DNA from: Hypericum androsaemum
Lineage: Eukaryota > Streptophyta > Magnoliopsida > Malpighiales > Hypericaceae
Reading direction: 5' to 3'
Length of the DNA: 64,000 nt
Assembly: GCA_963995505.1 (NCBI GenBank)
Contig: OZ023190.1
Span: forward strand, 16,052,092 to 16,116,091
The notes beneath the pieces were generated by a model. The model was not told the DNA's origin. It saw nothing but the letters and a program-made list of their open reading frames with translations, and made no database searches. Positions 20,918 through 30,966 of this stretch are shown here, piece after piece. Made by a program: the position numbers and the translations under genes. How positions within the stretch are numbered: the stretch's first letter is position 1; each line of letters begins with the position of its first letter.

Positions 20918-22262
20918 GGCAAATTACTCTCAAATTCTTGATTTTTGGTCACCCTCTCCTTAGAGTTTCTGACTTTTAAAAAATGATTGTCTCATCCCTA
21001 AATTTTGATGATAATAGACTCCCGAGTCCCTGGAGCTGGAATATTCCTTTTTTTCTGGTGAACCCTCACTTAAAATATCAAAATACCCTCGCACAAAAAA
21101 AAAATACCCTAGTTCCATACCAAGAACCCATCAATAAAAACACACAAGTACTAGATCTACACTATTAAACCGGGAATAAGACATGGAACTAAACTCACGG
21201 ATAAAGGGGAGAAGCTGGGGCTTCGAAGAGCGAAGAAGGGAGGCCTTCCTTTGGGGTTTTGAAGGGTTCGTGAGTTTAATTCCTCTGTCCCCCGAAATTT
21301 TAATTCCTTTGCCCACCTATCTCTCCTGCGAGTGTAATAAAAATCTAATCTTCAGATTTTTTTTGCTCTCCAATTCCTCCTCCTCCATGTCTATTTTTTT
21401 CTTGGGCGGTGACAGGAAGAGAGAGAAGCCGCCATGGGAGCGTCCTCGTCAAGGCCTTCCTTTTTTTAGGGTCTCTTGGTTTGTTGCTTTATTGGGAGCG
21501 CTGGGTTAGGGTAGGTTTTAACTGAGTTGGGATTTAATCAGGGGCAAATTACCGAGTTCTCGGAGAGCTCCTTCGTCCTCGGCTTCGCAGAGATGGCGAC
21601 GTGGAGGAGCTCGTGGCCTAATCCTCTTCCTCAATAGCGGAGTAAGTTTGGCAACATCGGCCGCTTAGGGCTGCAAGAAATCACTGCAAGAATCGGCTTA
21701 GCGACGGCGGAGTAACCCAACTCGTTAAATCGCTGCAAGAATCGGCTTGGCGACGGCGAGCATAGGGGTCATCGAGCGGTGGGGTCGGTTCGAGAAGCTG
21801 GCGTACCCCGGCCTCCACTCTTCAACCCCTTCACCGGTCGATTCCTCGACGGCGTCCTCTCCACTCACATCTTCTCCCTCGACGTCCGAATTCGAGAACT
21901 TTTGTCTGTTGGTGGTTAGGGTTTAGTTCCCAGAGGAACTGGGGATCAGGTTTTGGTAGTTGTTTGTTGATTAATGAAGAGGAGGAAACCTAATTTTGTG
22001 GATGAATATGGGGTTGAGAATTTTATTGTGTTCTTTCTTTGGATAAATTTTTTGTTGTTGTTTAAGGTTGAAGATGAAAAAAAAATTAACAAGGGAGAGT
22101 ATTTTGATCATTTCAAGTGGGGGTTCACCGAAGAAAAAAGAGTATTCCAGCTCCAGGGACCCGGGTCTATTATCATCAAAACTTAGAAACGGGACAATCA
22201 TTTTCCAAAAATCAAGAACCTAAGAGGTGACCAAAAGTTGAGAACTTGAGAATAATTTGTGC
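20918..22262. mobile_element. Pack-MULE-like element with long inverted repeats and captured gene sequence
   Basis: The left arm (about 20918-21095) and the inverted right arm (about 22085-22262) match over some 170 bp at roughly 80%: GCAAATTACTCTCAA against GCACAAATTATTCTCAA at the tips, and TTTTGATGATAATAGAC and TCCCTGGAGCTGGAATA inside. Flanks TTATTTAAT and TTATTTTAA give an imperfect 9 bp duplication, the Mutator size. Between the arms there is no transposase but a GC-rich region with a fragment of a host gene (21756-21902). It lies about 270 bp upstream of the JAZ start codon. Boundaries are good to a few bases. Confidence 0.75.
21756..21902 (+). pseudogene. Captured fragment of a HIR (hypersensitive-induced reaction, SPFH/prohibitin) gene
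   Basis: Translates ASIGVIERWGRFEKLAYPGLH, then after a one-base deletion FNPFTGRFLDGVLSTHIFSL and DVRI. This corresponds to the N-terminal region of plant HIR proteins (family pattern SVGVVERWGRF...EPG.HFFNP). The match ends at DVRI, where the family would continue with ETKTKDN. No start codon or splice context. A direct repeat of an 18 bp GC-rich piece (about 21692 and 21732) lies just upstream. Named from memory of the family; identity of the donor gene unknown. Confidence 0.7.
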
Positions 22263-23096
22263 TTATTTTAATTTATTTAAACGGGACGTGGTGGGAATGG
22301 AGGTCGGCGGGGCTTTTTTTTGGTTATTTTTTATTTTTTTTCTTGCTATTTGTGTTAATTTTTTCCTTGCAAGTTGCGTCTTGGTGTCTATTTTGGGGAG
22401 AAGAATTTGGAACACGTGTTGGTTTTGCGTTTATATTTTACAGAATTCTACCCGCTAATAACCCCCAGACATCTGCCCACGTTTCCGATATGGAATTACG
22501 GAGATGCCCCGGGGGATGGGCTTTTCTGGCTTGGGGTAGGGACTGTTTTCTTTACCTTTTGGATTCTATTAATTGACGCCGTCTAATCTAACGGTTGCTG
22601 TTTTCGATGGGGACGTGGGAAGATGGGAGTTTAAGTTTTTACCTGGAAAATGGAAACTTTTAAACTCTCGAACAAGATCACCCCCGTTTTAGCTTCCTCC
22701 TTCCTTTCCTCTTCCTTGATAAAGAAAAATTGTGTTTCTGGAATCTTATTTCAGTTACTTATTTAAAGAAGAAATTTTTAAAGTATATTTTTATATCAAG
22801 AAATTTCATCTAGCATCTTGTCAATTTTTTCTCAGAAGTAGTTGATTGAATTCATCAGTACAATCGTATGTTAGTAATTTATTTGCAGTGAATCATAGAA
22901 ATAAAAATTAACGCTAATATATTTCTAACCAGCAGAACCGCAGGCACGTGGAATCTATTTTCCCATGTGCCATTTGAAAAGCAAGTCAAAATGAGCAGAG
23001 GTAGAGATAACGCTGTTAAAGGTGCGTGTCGTTCCCAGCCTCCACCACCGAAACCCGGGCCCACGTGTCTTATTATATTCGCCTCATCCACAATAG
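22263..23096. other. Intergenic, nothing recognised
   Basis: Mixed composition, several short ORFs on both strands, none resembling a known protein and none with splice support. Ends where duplication unit A begins. Confidence 0.55.
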
Positions 23097-23564
23097 GAAA
23101 TTTCGTTAAAACAGAATAAAAGAACGGAGCGAAAGGGAAGCGGCAGGCAATAGCACGTCCATGTTCCCACGAAAAAACATAGCAGGTCCATGTAGCCAAC
23201 GACAGATTGACACGTGGCACTAGGTGAATTCCGCGTGGGGAATTCCCTTTATTCTACGAGCCGGAAAATGCAAGTTGGAACGCAATATGATTTCCTTCTG
23301 ATCGTTTTCCCGTGCTTCACACATAAGGGGATGGCATAAATGTTGATATCCTATCCTTACCTTATAGGTCTAGGATATGTTGATTGTGGCTGGATAGTAC
23401 GGTATTGGTATAAATTTATGTTTAAAAGTAGGGTCTAGGATAGGGCCAGCTCGCATGGAACTCACCTTATTTTCGGCCAGCTCGCGCGGCCTTGCTTTCG
23501 ATCTTTTTTAGCCCTTGTCTCGGGCCATCTCGCTTGGCCTTTGTTTCGAGCCAGCTTGCCTTTT

Positions 23565-23697
23565 GCGTTGGTTTGGGGGCTAATTTTGCGAGTGCTAGCT
23601 CGCCTTGGTTTGGGATTTGCGAGTACAATCTTGCCTTGGTTAGGGGCGAGCTCTACGAGTACAAGCTCGCCTTGGTTTGGGAACGAGCACAAACTTG
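23565..23697. repeat. Minisatellite, about 37-bp unit, about 3 copies (unit A)
   Basis: Unit pattern GCGAGTRC.AGCTCGCCTTGG followed by TTTGGGA. Unit B carries about five copies (39590-39790). The long minus- and plus-strand ORFs here are artefacts of a repeat period not divisible by three. Confidence 0.8.
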
Positions 23698-25157
23698 CCT
23701 GGCAGAGTGACCTCTAGCTCGTCTCGGTATGATTGGGCCGATCTCGACTTGCTTTGGAGTAAGCCCACCTCGGGTCTTAAGTGAAGAGAACTTCGTTTCG
23801 GATTGGGCCGGCTCGCCTTCGAGGAAAGCAGACGCCAGCATGTATCGGGTTATTAGCCAGTGAGACGCTCTGCATATGAATTGTATCGAATATACGTACC
23901 GTAGTTGACCCCAACCAAGCAAGGGCTACCACCATTTCATTTATATAATAACCTAAATAGTAAAGTTTATCAAATATATTTTTCATAGATTTCCAATGCC
24001 TCAAAATTCTTTATCGGCTCCGAAGCCGACTTGACGTAAAGTCATTCAGTTCTTCTTTATTAGTCTTAATTATCGCAGGCTCCTCAACCGATCTTACACG
24101 GGCTAGCAAATCCCAAGTTTGTCTATATAGAGCACATCGAATTATATTGCCGATTTTTTTTCATCCAGACAATGTGAAACGATGGGTTGGTTAGTAATTA
24201 GAAACTTTTGAGTTCATAATTTGGGTTAGTCCTTTTTTTTATGCTGATCCTAAATAAAAAAACCAACGAATTTGTCTTGAGGATTTTCTCGGCTCGGTTT
24301 GGCCTATTTATGATAGACATTTGGGCCGGTACGTGGAGTCAGATGAACACGACCTAAGTTTCCGATATTAGGTGACCGCTTAGATTTTTTATGTTGAGCT
24401 AGGTTTTCTTACATTGAGTGGCGGCTTAATTTTTTTTATATTGAGCCAGATTTTCCTATGTTAGGCCGGGGTTAGGTTAGGGTTTCACTATATAATGAGA
24501 GCTCGGGTATAAGAGTAGGAATCACAAATCACACACAACAAACCCTAGCTACTCTAGTTATCTTTTTCCTAACTTAGTCATTTTTTTTTCCCTCTCCATT
24601 AGGTCGACATTGAGACAACTACTCCAGATCCGTTCAAAATTCTCTTGGCATTCTTGTACCTTTTTTACCCAATACACTCAATATCAATTAATTTAAGTTC
24701 GAATTAGTATAATTTTTGAAAATTAAAACTCTAACAAATATTTAACATCAATAAAACTCGGCAGTTTTTTAGTGTTTTTTCTTTTACCGAGTAGTTCACG
24801 TGAATTACATACATTGAACGGCTTCCACGAGCAACGGATTTTCTTTATAAAAAAAAGCAACGGGTGACCCGTGACGGGCGTTTTAAAGGGCCGGAACAAC
24901 TTTTAAGTGGACCATGTGACTAGCAATTAAACTTGTTCTATAGTCCCCTCATTGCTCCACCACCGAAAATTTCCTATTCTTTCTTGCAGTGGAATATTTC
25001 AATAAAGAACACATATTAATGCTTCAAGAAATAATTTTGCAGATATTTACCCAAAACTTCCGTACAGAAACAAAAAAAATTTGTTGCCATGGTGAAAATT
25101 CAAAATTAACAAAACGAAAGAAAGAGCCGTGGTGGGGCCCATTGGTGGGTAAAAATT

Positions 25158-26166
25158 GAGAAATTCTATGGTGGAATAACGTGACACCAATCTCCTATTG
25201 ACATGTAGATTATCTACTTATTAATTAAATAGTTGACTATGATAGATAAATATGAAAACTAAATTAGAGATTATTGTGATAATATCTTTAAAAAATCATT
25301 TTCTAATCAAATTCTGTAATTAGAAAATATCTAATTTAATAAAAACAACCATGAATTAATTTTTGCGGAGTCTGCCGAAAAAATCAAAATAGTAGCAAAA
25401 AATATTTTTGGAGTTTGGCGAAAATTCTCAATAAAAAAGTTATAAACATGAAAAAAAATTTTTGACGTCGCCGGCCTTATTAACTCTCGACATGAAAAAA
25501 TCTCTTTCCACCCAAAAAACTTTTGAAAAAATCTCATTTTCACATTGATATCGCTAGTAATTTCTGATTAGTCAACTCGATTGTTGATAAAAAAAATCTT
25601 CCTAATCGCACAATCCCCTCGCTAAGCCCAATCTCGGCTTTCCCTCCAGAAACACAATCTTGAAGTTTCCACGTTCGCAGCAAACATGTTATTTTGATAT
25701 AGACCGGAATCGCTCTCCCCCTGTGTTATATTTTGGTTGAATCTTTTAATGGGTTTTATATTAAATGGAATAACATCGGGGTCGGAGAGCATAATACCAT
25801 CAAAAAAAAGTTCTAACGATCTTAAGAAGATGATATGAAACCCACTGCTATTTTTATTGAGTTTAGAATTTTTTATTGAGAATTTTCGGCAAATTCCAAA
25901 AATATTATTTACTACTATTTTAATTTTTTTGGCAGATTCCACAAAAATTAATTCGTTGTTGTTATTAAATTGGACTATTTTCTAATTACAGAATTTGATT
26001 AGAAAATGATTTTTTAAAGATATTATCACAATAATTTCTAATTTAGTTTCCATATTTATCTATCATACTTAACTATTTAATTAATAAGTAATTAATTCAC
26101 ATGTCAATAGGAGATTAGTGGATCTATATTGTGACTTGGTATAGACGCCCAATCATAAAATTTCTC
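25158..26166. mobile_element. 1009 bp Mutator-type non-autonomous element
   Basis: Terminal inverted repeats starting GAGAAATT and continuing for about 300 bp with high similarity (left 25158-25445, right 25870-26166). Flanked by a perfect 9 bp duplication GTAAAAATT (25149-25157, 26167-26175). The matching position in unit B (41200-41208) has the single uninserted copy. No transposase; the 420 bp centre has no recognisable gene content. Confidence 0.9.
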
Positions 26167-26167
26167 G

Positions 26168-27664
26168 TAAAAATTGTGAATGGTAAGCTTTCCGGAAACT
26201 TTCAGATGCACCAAAGATTGCATCTTTGCAATTAACTTCCACGTGAGAAGAAGTCCAGGAAGATCACGATAGCTCAACGGGTCATAATTTTGGGAGGTAT
26301 TTTTTTTTAAAAAATTATTAAGAAGATATCAAATTTAAATCTTACAAAAATAAAAAATAATCGAGCTTCGATTCTAAATATCCAAATATATTAAAAATAT
26401 TATTGGTAAAAGATTTCTTAATTTTAGCATAGTCGCATCTTCCAGATTTTACATTCAGGTCCACCCGTTCAATGAAAATCCCAACGTTCTCATGTCATTT
26501 GGTATCAAATTTTTAGTAGTTGAATTTATATTTTTGGTGATTTTCAATCCAGTGGGTTGGATTGTGGAATTTTATTCTTGTTTTTCATGATTGCTTTAAA
26601 ACTTTCCATTTTTACAATAACTGTGCCACCAATTGAATAATTGTACTCCGAAAAATAATTGTAGCCCAACAAAAATAATGGTGCACATGTTCGAATGACA
26701 GTACTCAACCTAGATATTCATACACCCTGAATAATTATACACCATCCTGAATAATGGTGTAACCTGAACAATAATACATCAGCTAATTGCATTGGGTTAC
26801 AGCCGCGGGTAAATACGAGGTTTCGACAAAGAGTGTTTGATATGTACTAATCTTTTAATTGATATGTTTGCTATCCCACAAATTGGGTAATTCAGATGGT
26901 AACTCAAATATTTACTAATCTGCATACGAGCGTGTATAAAATTGTAGCCATAATTTTTGTAAAAAATATTGTCGTCGACAGAAAAAAAAAAGTGAATAAC
27001 GTAATTATTGCGCGAATCGGTGCAACTATTTATTAGAGTTAATATAAAATTTTATTTATCAAAAAAAGTCAGCTCAAATAATGGTACGTCTTAAATCTTG
27101 GTGTGCCATCAACCTGATTTTTTTAAAATTATATATATTTCAAAAACTTGTTTTTTCTCCCTAAAAATGTTACTATTTGAAGATGGAAAAGATGTGGATG
27201 CAATGCGATGCAATGGTCACGACACGAATCTACATGGATTGTCGTTACAGATGAATTGTTCTGTAATGTCCCGTGATTCGATCGACTGTCTCTACAGACC
27301 AACATGGGTTTTTTCCAGCATGCTTTGTCCTCACTCGCACGTATCCTGGAAAATTTTCCAGGAGATCACCCATTCTGATCCTACTCCCGGCCAAACGCGT
27401 TTAACTTTGGAGTTCTCTCAGGATGTGTGCCGGAAAAGAAAGTGCACCTTGTTGATATGGATAGTCAAATCAAATCACTTAAGCATTTCAGACAGAATAG
27501 ATCATTTACGGGGTATCACATGTACACTCCGAGAAAAAAACGTGTTATTCTCAAAAGAAGAAAAGAAACGTGTTTCAATTTTATGGAAAAATATGAGTAA
27601 TAAAGAGGGGCTGTTTTGGAAAAAATTGGGCATGGCATGGGAAAATAAACGCAAACATCTTTAA
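26168..27664. repeat. Internal repeat copy 1 (unit A), partner of 28096-29690 and 41209-42413
   Basis: Begins with the TTTCCGG ... CTTTCAGATGCACC block and ends near GGGCATGGCATGGGAAAATAAACGC. Non-coding as far as can be seen. The 188-residue ORF at 27098-27664 exists only because a solo LTR inserted here. Copies 1 and 2 lie side by side in unit A; unit B has one copy, so copy 1 plus the following 430 bp is an extra. Confidence 0.8.
27262..27520 (-). mobile_element. Cassandra-type TRIM solo LTR with 5S rRNA-like segment
   Basis: A 259 bp block absent from the two other copies of this repeat, running TGTAATGTCCC to GGGTATCACA, with near-matching flanks TGTTC (27257-27261) and TGTAC (27521-27525). 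On the minus strand, 27417-27358 reads like the 3' half of plant 5S rRNA: GAGAACTCCAAAGTTAA, then CGGGAGTAGGATCAG, then ATGGGTGATCTCCTGG. Cassandra elements are TRIM retrotransposons defined by a 5S sequence in their LTRs. Only one LTR is present and no primer site follows, so this is a solo LTR. Confidence 0.82.
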
Positions 27665-27700
27665 AATACCAATTTTAAAGTCGCTGTAAAATAACACGTG

Positions 27701-27790
27701 AACTGCATCAAGAAATGGCTTTCCATGAAGAACGTGTGCCCCATCTGCAAGGCTTCGGCTATGCATGACGATGATACGAAGGATCCTTAA
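27701..27790 (+). pseudogene. 3' end of a RING-H2 E3 ubiquitin ligase gene (fragment)
   Basis: Reads NCIKKWLSMKNVCPICKASA and ends MHDDDTKDP with a stop at 27788-27790. This is the second half of a RING-H2 finger: a zinc-binding Cys after the (missing) first half, then the W...CPIC closing motif, as in RLIM/MBR-like plant ligases. The upstream half is absent, and the sequence before 27701 has no splice acceptor that would extend it. It sits in the 430 bp between internal repeat copies 1 and 2, which is not in unit B. A non-functional captured or rearranged fragment. Confidence 0.75.
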
Positions 27791-28095
27791 CTTTGATCAT
27801 CGTTTAGTTAAACCTGTGATTTATGTGTACATAAAACGAAGCAAAACGATGTACAGTAATTATGATTGGTTTATGGTCAATTGAGCCTGTTGACATCCAG
27901 ACATTATTGCACTGACTAATTTAAGTTCGAGATGAGTAAATTTAATTCATCTAAGTTGGAGGCCCAATAACATGCAATCTACAAGAAACAAAAACTTATA
28001 TATTGTTATTATTATTACTATAGTATGGATATTGGGACATCCGAATGAAATATTTTAGTATTCATATGTGAAAAGTTAATTTTGTTCTGATTGTT

Positions 28096-29690
28096 GTTTG
28101 TTTCCGGTCACTTTCAGATGCACCAAAGATTGCATCTTTGCAATTAACTTCCACGTGAGATGAAATCCAGGAAGATCACGATAGCTCAACGGGTCATAAT
28201 TTTGGTAGGTATTTTTACCAAAAAATTATTAAGAAGATATTGAATTTAAATATTATAAAAATAAAAAGAATAATAATCGAGCCTCAATTTTTAATATTAA
28301 ATTGGGTAAATTACTCTCATGTCCCTCTAGTTTGCTAAAATAACTATTTTCGCCCCTTCTGTTTCGCAATCGATACTTTAGTACCCCTAGTTTGATTTTA
28401 TTGTACTCTCAGGTCCCTCGCTGACGTCATCATTCGATTTATTATATTTTAATAAAGAAAATGACGATCATACCCTTACTTTAAATTTAAGGAAAAGTTA
28501 ATTTCTCTAATTTTTAAGGGTAGCGACGTAATTTTTACTAATTAAAATATGATAAAATAAATGATGACGTTAGCGAGGGACCTGAGAGTACAATAAAATC
28601 AAACTAGAGGGACTAAAGTATCAGTTTGGAAACGGGAGGGACGAAAATAGTTATTTTAGCAAACTAGAGGGACCTGAGAGTAATTTACCCTATTAAATTA
28701 AAAAAAATTATTGGTAAAAGATTTTTTAATTTTAGCATAGTCGCCTCTTCTAGATTTTACGTTCAGGTCCACCCGGTCAATGCAAATCCCAACGTTCTCA
28801 TGTCATTTGGTATCAAATTTTAGTAGTTGAATTTATATTTTTGGTGATTTTCAATCCAGTGGGTTGGATTGTGGAATTTTACTCTTGTTTTTCATGATTA
28901 AAACTTTCCATTTTTACAATAACTGTGCCACCAATTGAATAATTGTACTCCGAAAATAATTGTAGCCCAACAAAAAATAATGGTGCACATGTTCGAATGA
29001 TAGTACTCAACCTAGATACTGATACACCCTGAATAATTATACACCATCCTGAATAATGGTGCAACCTGAACAATATAATACATCAGCTATTGGCATTGGG
29101 TTACAGCCGCGGGTAAATACGAGGTTTCGACAAAAAGTGTTTGATATGTACTAATCTTTGTTATGTTTGCTACTCCACAAATTGAGTAATTTAGATGAAA
29201 ATTCAAATACATACTAATCTGCATACGAGCGTGTATAAAAAAAAGTGAATAACATAATTATAGCGTGAACCTAAAAACTAAAAAATGGGAGGAAAATAAA
29301 GCTCCGTGTTTAGCTGCACTATCGGTGCAACTATTTATTACAGTTAATATACAATTTTATTTATCAAAAAAAATCAGCTCAAATAATGGTACGTCTTAAA
29401 TGTTGGTGTGCCATCAACCTGATTTTTTAAAATTATATATATTTACCCTAAAAATGTTACTATGTGAAGATGGAAAAGATGAAAATGCAATGCAATGGTC
29501 ACGACACGAATCAACATGGATTGTCGTTACAGATGGATTGTGCACTCCGAGAAAAAAAATATGTTATTCTCAAAAGAAGAAAAAAAATGTGTTTCAATAT
29601 TATGGAAAAATATGAGTAATAAAGAGGGGCTGCTTTGGGAAAAATCTGGCATGGCATGGGAAAACAAACGCAAACGACTTTGAAAGAACA
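28096..29690. repeat. Internal repeat copy 2 (unit A), contains a 387 bp MITE
   Basis: Matches copy 1 from the CACTTTCAGATGCACC block onwards and continues collinearly with unit B past 29690 into the polygalacturonase 3' flank, so this is the ancestral copy in unit A. Confidence 0.8.
28304..28690. mobile_element. 387 bp Mutator-type MITE
   Basis: Near-perfect long terminal inverted repeats beginning GGGTAAATTACTCTCA and continuing through CCCTCTAGTTTGCTAAAATA. Perfect 9 bp duplication TATTAAATT (28295-28303, 28691-28699). Absent from copies 1 and 3. The two arms pair over about 150 bp each, leaving a short centre; a transcript would form a long hairpin. Confidence 0.92.
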
Positions 29691-30694
29691 ACCTATACAT
29701 CTAGCTGCAATAATAGACGGAATAGAAATCGACAGATATTACGTTTGAGATTTTGTGGAATTTGAATATAAATTAATTAATTACAACAATTGTCTGGATA
29801 ACAGGGTCCAAATTGACCAATAACAAGCAAATGTAGCTGGCTGGCTGGTCAAAAAATGAGAGTGGTCTTATTTTCCAACGAACAATATATGTTTAGACAA
29901 TTGGGCTACCAAATGCACGGAAAATCTTCTCAAAAAACGGGCACGGAAAATCAAGTGGGGGATAAGATAACGATGTTTCCTTTGTGCCATGTGACATTTA
30001 TACCCAAAGATTAAGTGGCGTGTGACATTAACCTTAAAAGATGAGACCGTATTTGGACCACACCAGGGGTCCAACTAACAACAATAAGTTTGACCCGTTG
30101 TATGATATCATAGGTAAGATGTCTCTATTTTAATGCAGCTAATCTACGTCTGTTTTTTACAATAATAAGAGAGTTGATCTTGACCCACCGGAAATCGAAC
30201 TTCAACCCGTCAATTCTTAATATGCCTTATGTCGTTATGCCTAATGCCAAATGCCAAATGCCAAATGCCAAATGACTATGATACTTTGTCTTTTTTTTCA
30301 AAAAGAACCAGAAACAAGTTGTCTTAATTTCACGTCTTTATTAGCAATTAGCCGCCCAAATGATCAATATCTTTCCACAAGCATAAAAAAGAAAGAGAAA
30401 TACTAATTGTCTAGAAACAATCTCGAGAGGCTTCCATGCCAGGCATTTCCAAACCTCATTGACGTATATAATACCGAAAATTTTCCTTATGTACAACAGC
30501 ATAACTCAAAAAATGAAAGATACAAGTAAAGAACAGGCATTACAAAATCTCAAGATCTGCATGCATAGTCTCGAACGTTCCCGGGTCGCATTGGGTCGTT
30601 CGACTCCGGGAAGGCACTTTGTCAGACCGAAGAACAAACAATGTCAGAAATCATAGTCAATGTCGGTTATATTCTGCGCTTCGGATTGCCTAAC

Positions 30695-30959
30695 TGTAGA
30701 ATTGGGAATTGATATAATGGAATTGCTTAATTCTTATTGAGAGTATACTGGAATATATATACAAGCTAGCTAATAATTACAGAGATTTGATTCCTTAATT
30801 ACAGAGATTACAATTGGCTAAACTAGCTGATTGACTTCCTTAATTTGTCCTCTATTAGCCGTTGGAGATTGAGGAGAGCGCGGGATCACGAGAAGTGACT
30901 GTTGAGTCTCAATCTCTTTGATCTTCCTTGATTGTAGGCGTGATGTTTCCATCTCAACA
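30695..30959 (-). repeat. 3' LTR of copia A
   Basis: 265 bp, ends directly at a polypurine tract (CTCCCCCTCAAGTTGGG on the plus strand). Contains a 22 bp internal duplication (TTACAGAGAT repeated) missing from the right LTR. Confidence 0.88.
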
Positions 30960-30966
30960 CTCCCCC

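Noticed and set aside
23462..23922. Overlapping ORFs in the minisatellite as coding
   Set aside because: Repeat period of about 37 bp leaves frames open by repetition; not conserved between units.
23377..24737. Solo LTR call for the promoter-like block in units A and B
   Set aside because: TG/CA ends can be proposed but no target duplication is convincing in either unit; left as a question in the findings.
27098..27664. 188-codon ORF as a gene
   Set aside because: It exists only because a 259 bp solo LTR interrupts the repeat; the two sister copies do not keep the frame.
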